Assembly: GCA_033032175.1 (NCBI GenBank)
Contig: CM065334.1
Location: 989,705 to 1,053,704, forward strand
Length of the DNA: 64,000 nt
Origin: Saturnia japonica
Taxonomy: Eukaryota; Arthropoda; Insecta; Lepidoptera; Saturniidae
Reading direction: 5' to 3'
The position numbers and the translations under genes were made by a program. Below are positions 58,964-64,000 of the stretch, piece by piece. Every line of letters starts with the position of its first letter. The first letter of the stretch is position 1. The notes beneath the pieces were generated by a model that had not been told where the DNA came from, made no database searches, and saw only the letters and a program-made list of their open reading frames with translations.

Positions 58964-59631
58964 CAACAGCATTAGTACACGTGAGCAGCGAACATAATTA
59001 TAATATTACACTTCGAGCTTTGATTGATCAAGGCTCGCAAGCAAGTTTTATTAGTGAACGAGCTGCACAATTACTCAAAACCAAACGATATCCAATGAGG
59101 GGAAAGGTAGTCGGTGTGGGATCAATTACAGAAGATATCAAACAAGTAGTTCAAATTAACATAGAATCAAGATGCGAAGTTTTCAGTCTGAATATTAAAG
59201 CATATGTTATGTCAAAACAATTAAGTACCAAAATACCGTCTCATACAATCACTATAAGAGAGTGGCCTCATCTAGATGGGCTAGCGCTGGCAGATCCAAA
59301 TTATTGTACGCCAGGGTCGATTGATTTACTTTTGGGTGTAGACGTGTATGCACAAATCATACAAAGTGAAATAATCAAAGGTCCGCCAGGTTCTCCATGT
59401 GCACATAAAACCAACCTTGGCTGGATTCTATTCGGGGAAATAGAAAACAAAATACAACAACCGAATTGCGTCCTTGTTATGCATCATCAGATTATAGCAG
59501 AAGATTTCTTAAAAACACTTTGGGAGATAGAACAGGATAAAAAAAGAGGAAACACACAAGAGAAGAAAGGCTTTGTGAAGAATTTTATGAAAATAATCAC
59601 ACCAGGACCAGCAGTGGAAGATATGTCGTGA
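58900..59631 (+). CDS. BEL aspartic protease segment
   Basis: Contains ALIDQGSQASFISE, the D-x-G-S type active site seen in BEL proteases (here DQGS), and the downstream LLLGVDVYAQI. The frame from 58918 ends at 59631; its last 20 or so codons overlap the next frame, in which the conserved linker to RT can be read. Confidence 0.85.
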   Translation, partial: RRKRYNMVASHISIRQSTTLLATALVHVSSEHNYNITLRALIDQGSQASFISERAAQLLKTKRYPMRGKVVGVGSITEDIKQVVQINIESRCEVFSLNIKAYVMSKQLSTKIPSHTITIREWPHLDGLALADPNYCTPGSIDLLLGVDVYAQIIQSEIIKGPPGSPCAHKTNLGWILFGEIENKIQQPNCVLVMHHQIIAEDFLKTLWEIEQDKKRGNTQEKKGFVKNFMKIITPGPAVEDMS

Positions 59632-60587
59632 GATTGCCATTCAATACTAATAATCCAATAACACCGAATGGAAATACACGAGAAATAGCGATGAAACGAT
59701 TGAACCACCAAGAAAAAAAACTACAAAAAACACCTGATTTAAAAGAAGAATATGACAAAGTGCTGGAAGAGTATTTAGCAATGGGGCATATGGAAGAAGT
59801 TCCAAAAGATGAATTAAAAAATCGTTCTGTTTACTTACTGCATCATGCAGTTATTAAAAAGGAGAAAGAAACAACGAAAATCAGAGTCGTGTTTGATGCT
59901 TCATGCAAGAATGATAATGGTACATCTTTAAATGATGAGCTCATGACTGGACCAGTACTACAAGAAGATATGCGAAGCATAATAATGAGATGGCGTATGC
60001 ATAAAATATGTTTCACAAGTGATATTGTGAAGATGTATAGAATGATTCTTTTAGATGAAAGGGACATAAACTATCACAGATTTCTCTGGTGTGGTAGTAA
60101 CAAAAGTAAAGCCACTACCAGGCCATCAGATATTATGGACTATAGATTGAAAACCATTACGTTTGGCACAGCATCCGCACCGTACCTTGCCATAAAAACT
60201 TTGATGCAATTAGCAGATGACGAGGGTGCACAATATCCTGAAGCTGCCAAAATTATTCGCGAAGACTTTTATGTCGACGATTTGGCATCAGGTTGCGATT
60301 CCACTGAACAGGCGATCCAACTAACTAAGCAAATCATGATTATACTGCAACGAGGTGGTTTTGAACTTCAAAAATGGGCATCCAATGACACCGAGTTTCT
60401 TAAATCGATAGACATCGAGAAAGTCACTACAAAGGAAAATATTGATTTCAAACTAGATGGTACTATAAAGGCTCTTGGATTGTCATGGAATTTTGGAGAT
60501 GATGAGTTTAATTACCAACTGCAACTGGAACGAATATCACGAAAAGAACGATACTATCAGATTTACAAAGATTATTTGACCCATTAG
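59565..60587 (+). CDS. BEL reverse transcriptase segment
   Basis: The ATG at 59628 gives 319 codons; homology already begins near 59565 in the same frame. It contains IRVVFDASCKNDNGTSLND, LMTGPVLQEDMRSIIMRWR and the catalytic FYVDDLASG (YVDD at 215-218). It stops at 60587 because of a one-base shift in an A-run near 60541; RT homology continues in the next frame. Confidence 0.88.
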   Translation, partial: ERLCEEFYENNHTRTSSGRYVVRLPFNTNNPITPNGNTREIAMKRLNHQEKKLQKTPDLKEEYDKVLEEYLAMGHMEEVPKDELKNRSVYLLHHAVIKKEKETTKIRVVFDASCKNDNGTSLNDELMTGPVLQEDMRSIIMRWRMHKICFTSDIVKMYRMILLDERDINYHRFLWCGSNKSKATTRPSDIMDYRLKTITFGTASAPYLAIKTLMQLADDEGAQYPEAAKIIREDFYVDDLASGCDSTEQAIQLTKQIMIILQRGGFELQKWASNDTEFLKSIDIEKVTTKENIDFKLDGTIKALGLSWNFGDDEFNYQLQLERISRKERYYQIYKDYLTH

Positions 60588-62818
60588 GTTGGATAGCACC
60601 AACCATTGTAACAGCAAAAATTTTAGTACAACAATTATGGTTAGAAGGATTTTCTTGGGACTAAGAAATCAGCGAATATCTGGCAAAGAAATGGAAGTTC
60701 ATCAGATATGATTTAGAGAATGTTAAGGAAATAAGAATTAAACGTTGGTTAAACACTCTAAACACTGAAAATGATAGAATTACGTTACATGGATTCTGTG
60801 ACGCTTCTATAAAGGCATATGCTGCTGCAGTTTATTGTCGTGTACTAACTAAAGATGGAAATATAAAAACGCACCTTATCGTCTCTAGAACGAAGGTAGC
60901 TCCTGTCAAGACAATTTCACTTCCAAGACTCGAACTCAACGGAGCAGTACTATTAGCCAAATTACTACATAAAGTAAGTCAAGCTATGAGAATCCCGCCA
61001 CAAAATATATTTGCGTGGACTGATTCTAAGATTGTCCTAGCGTGGCTTTTAGGAGATCCAAGTAGATGGAAGACATTTGTCGCAAACAGAGTGGTAAAAT
61101 GTTTGGAATATATAAACAACAGTAACTGGCATCATGTAAGATCAGAACATAACCCAGCTGATGTTGCTTCAAGAGGTAGTACAATCGCAGACTTACAGAT
61201 GAACAAATTATGGTGGCAAGGGCCACATTGGCTTTTAGAAAAAGAGATAGAATTAACAAGACCTGAGAACAATACTACAGAGTTAGAGAAAAGAAAGATA
61301 ACACAAATTAATTTTCACCTTACAGAAGATCATGAAAGAGACAGAACAGGAATTATTTATGAAAATTTTAACTCACTTACCGAATTGAAGAATGTTATTG
61401 CATATTGTAGAAGATTTCTTTACTATAAAAAATGGGATAAAATAGATAAAGCATTAACTACAGATGAATTGGATAAAGCATTAAAAATATGTATAAAGAA
61501 AGCACAACTAGAAGGTTTTGAAGAAGATATAGATAGAATTAAGAAACAAAATACAGTCAAGCAGAGAAGTCATTTAAAATCATTAAACCCTTACCTGGAT
61601 GAAGACGGTTTACTCAGGGTGGGCGGTAGATTAAGACATGCAAACATAAGTACAGAAAATAAAAATCCTATAATACTAAATAATAAGAATCCACTTACCT
61701 TGCTCATTATCGCTGACGCTCATCAGAAGACGCTGCATGGAGGAATCCAGATGATGTTGTCATTCCTACGGTCTCGATACTGGATTATAAGGGCAAAGGG
61801 GCCCGTTAAATCATGTATCTATAAATGCCTGATATGCGCGAAGTTGCGCGCCAAGTGCAGAACACAACTCATGGGTGATCTGCCTAAAGAAAGAGTTAAC
61901 CCTGCACGACCCTTTCTACATAGTGGTGTAGACTTTGCTGGGCCTGTTGACGTACTCATATCAAGAGCGAGAGGAGTCAGAACTACGAAGACATATATTG
62001 CTATCTCCATTTGTATGTGTACCAAGGCCATTCATATTGAGTTAGTTGGTGATCTCACTTCACAAGCATTTATCGGAGCTTTTAAACGATTTGTGGCACG
62101 GAGAGGTCGATGCGCACATCTATGGAGTGACCAAGGCAGAAATTTCATAGGAGCTAACAAAGAGTTAGTAGATGCATGGGCCGAAGCTCGCTTAAACTTC
62201 CAAGATGATGTTGCAAATTCTCTAGCGCAGGATGGAACACAGTGGCACTTTATCCCACCCTACAGCCCAAATATGGGCGGTCTGTGGGAAGCAGCCGTAA
62301 AATCAATGAAATATCACTTGAAGCGGATATTGAATACTATCTTAACTTACGAAGAATTAACGATGCTTTTGTGTCAAATTGAATCTTGCCTAAATACACG
62401 ACCATTGGTTCCAATCGATGACACAGATGTTGATAACATAAACCCGCTGACGCCTGGACATTTTCTGATTGGTGAAACACCAGTTATTGTGCCAGCACCA
62501 GACCTTAGAGAAGTGAATGTGAACCATCTAGCTAGATGGCAATATATACAGAAATTATTAAGTGATTTTTGGCAAAGATGGAACAAAGAATATCTCACAA
62601 GACTACAACAGCGACCAAAATGGATGAAGCAAAGGGCCGAATTCAATGTCGGTGACATTGTGTTTATAAAACATAGCAACATCGCTCCAGGCAAATGGAT
62701 GTTGGGGCGAATCGTCGCAAAACACCCCGGAGAAGACAATTGTACTCGCGTATATAGCGTTAAGAGTGGAAGTACCGTAACTAAAAGATGTATAAGTAAA
62801 CTTTGCCCATTACTTTAA
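60549..62818 (+). CDS. BEL RT end, RNase H and integrase (one internal stop)
   Basis: From the shift the frame reads LFDPLGWIAP, then meets a TAA at about 60662, then continues open to 62818 (610 codons from the Met at 60986). RNase H shows HGFCDASIKAYAAAVY; the integrase zinc site is HGGIQMM..CLICAKLR; the DDE core is GVDFAGPV, WSDQGRNFIGA and PPYSPNMGGLWEAAVKS. The C-terminal domain ends VTKRCISKLCPLL. Confidence 0.88.
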
Positions 62819-62960
62819 CAATTGTATTTGTCACTCACTATCTTGGTAATATTTAGATACTTAAAATAATCAATTTCCATTTTTGTGTTTAACTAGTAAC
62901 CTCATTCAATATTATATTTTAAGATTTATTTGTCGATGGAAAAGGTTTTAATGACCTTTT

Positions 62961-62971
62961 GGTGGGCGGCA
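62961..62971 (+). other. BEL polypurine tract
   Basis: GGTGGGCGGCA directly before the TG of the 3' LTR, a form common in BEL/roo elements. Confidence 0.7.
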
Positions 62972-63086
62972 TGTTTAGTTAAGAATTGTATTGTCGTCTA
63001 ACCAGTGTCCAATAAACTATTAACGAGAGTGCACGCGTTTTATTTCAAGTTATTGATACAAGTAAAACTAAGCTTTAACGCCAACA
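62972..63086 (+). repeat. BEL 3' LTR
   Basis: 115 bp, identical to the 5' LTR except one T/A change in TTTCA(T/A)GTTATTG. Confidence 0.9.
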
Positions 63087-63270
63087 CAAATAAAATTAAA
63101 AATTTCTTTTGAAAAATGATACCATTTCATCAGTATTTTCTTATGACGTTGTCACGTTCAACTATCGTCAGTAAACCGACTTTACAGAAAACCGATGTTA
63201 TTTAAAACTATTATTTAGTTGAATGTTTTGTTTAATGAATGTTCAGCCGTAACTTCTTCGTTATTAAACC

Positions 63271-63370
63271 TATTTGGATGATTCTTTTTCTGTTGGCTGG
63301 TCCCATTTTAATTTCATTAGCATTGTACCTTCAACTTCGAAGATATACGAGGAAACTCTTCAAAATCATT
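63271..63370 (+). repeat. Short dispersed repeat matching 14214-14310
   Basis: Open in one frame here (ILFLLAGPILISLALYLQLR), which looks like a membrane anchor, but the matching copy is not open, so it is listed as a repeat. Confidence 0.45.
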
Positions 63371-63593
63371 TAAGTTGGTTTCCATTATTGCTAAATACTG
63401 TATTGTTTATCTGTTCACAACAATATGATAAGGGTGTCGTGCATGATATAATCAAGTCAATCTTTCAATAATTATAAATAATTGTACAATTATCATTTGA
63501 ATTATCAGTTTCCAGTTTGAGGGTTTAAGTATTTAAATATATAGGTAATTGTGTTCAAACTGAATCATTGTCTAGCGTTAGTGCTGTATTACA

Positions 63594-63721
63594 ATGCTTC
63601 TAAATATATTAATTTTCGTAATATTGTTTGTAATATCAAATGGACAACTCTATGGCACGTTTACTGGTGAACAAATCTCGAGGGATAGATTCGTGGAGTT
63701 GGAGAGAGCCGGCTTAGTCCC
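63594..63721 (+). CDS. First coding exon of a secreted protein, partial
   Basis: ATG at 63594 opens MLLNILIFVILFVISNG, a strong signal peptide, followed by QLYGTFTGEQISRDRFVELE and RAGLVP up to a consensus donor CC|GTAAGT (phase 2). A TATA-like AATATATA lies about 50 bp upstream (63536-63543). No acceptor or further exon is visible before the window ends. The family is not recognised from 42 residues. Confidence 0.6.
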
Positions 63722-63869
63722 GTAAGTGAATTTTTATGATTAATCTATGACTGAGGAAATCTGTGCAATTAATAACATTTAAGTGTCTGTTTGTAATGTC
63801 AAAATAACAGCTTTTTATTAAATGCATATGAAAGTATATATGATACCTATTAAAAAAGCCCGTTTTTTT

Positions 63870-64000
63870 TATTTTTGTCTGTCTGCCTGTTTTTACCGGG
63901 TAATTTCCGAAATGGTTGGACCGATTTTGATGGGACTTTCACTGATAGATGGCTGATATTATAAGAAGTAACTTTGGCTACTTTTATTTTAGAAAAAGGT
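63870..64000 (+). repeat. Dispersed retroelement tail, partial
   Basis: GACCGATTTTGATGGGACTT and following bases match 5760-5850. It lies in the intron of the gene starting at 63594 and runs off the window. Confidence 0.55.

Larger units (their letters stand above)
57325..63086 (+). mobile_element. BEL/Pao LTR retrotransposon, complete structure
   Basis: Two 115-bp LTRs (TGTTTAG..CCAACA) differ at one base. They are flanked by the perfect 5-bp duplication CAAAT (57320-57324 and 63087-63091). A primer site follows the 5' LTR and a polypurine tract precedes the 3' LTR. The gag-pol reading is cut by four one-base shifts and one stop, so this copy is probably not autonomous, yet it inserted recently. 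Confidence 0.92.
56890..63163. mobile_element. Older TIR element split by the BEL insertion
   Basis: Left end GTTACGTGACAACGTCTTAT (56890) and right end, reverse complemented from 63140-63163, share ACGTGACAACGTC. Without the BEL element it is roughly 510 bp. The GC-rich stretch 56920-57060 belongs to it. No transposase frame. Confidence 0.55.

Overview
The window looks like a repeat-rich, AT-rich insect chromosome, most likely from a moth or butterfly. The evidence is spliced genes with GT-AG introns, insect-type TATA promoters, Ty3/gypsy (errantivirus-like) and BEL/Pao LTR elements, R1-clade LINE debris, short non-autonomous Helitrons, and dispersed tails of the kind common in Lepidoptera. 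No bacterial features are present.

Layout. (1) 1-5719, minus strand: an errantivirus-like gypsy element with gag, a frame-broken protease, a long pol and the start of an env frame; its 3' LTR lies outside the window. (2) 5970-16251, plus strand: a seven-exon gene for a C2H2 zinc-finger protein of 258 residues with seven fingers. Its introns hold TE fragments, a nine-copy minisatellite and a TIR element. (3) 16.5-18.9 kb: an R1-clade LINE fragment (minus) and unassigned DNA. (4) About 18.9-56.8 kb: a tandem array, the most interesting part. Seven copies of one tiny two-exon gene on the minus strand lie 4.3-6.8 kb apart. Each encodes a cysteine-free secreted peptide precursor of 44 or 48 residues. 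All seven are intact in both exons, splice sites and TATA box. Copy 1 (leftmost) differs strongly in the predicted mature peptide; copies 2-7 are nearly identical. Every intron carries the same Helitron-like insertion, and a conserved GC-rich block of about 120 bp lies upstream of each promoter. Spacers are of two types: type A (right of copies 1, 2, 3, 6) holds a gypsy integrase plus 3' LTR fragment; type B (right of copies 4, 5, 7) holds an inverted dispersed repeat, with a tRNA-like SINE in two of three. A 327-bp tandem repeat falls from about six to one copy from left to right. (5) 56.9-63.2 kb: a BEL/Pao element with two 115-bp LTRs and a perfect 5-bp target duplication, nested inside an older TIR element. 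(6) 63594-63721: the first coding exon of a secreted protein that continues past the window.

The host genes are the zinc-finger gene, the seven peptide genes and the exon at the right edge; nearly everything else is mobile DNA. I do not recognise the peptide family. Signal peptide, small size, expansion and a divergent paralogue suggest an effector-type or signalling peptide, but that is inference. The stretch at about 22.1-24.1 kb looks like low-quality consensus rather than biology, so copy number and spacer structure there should be treated with care.
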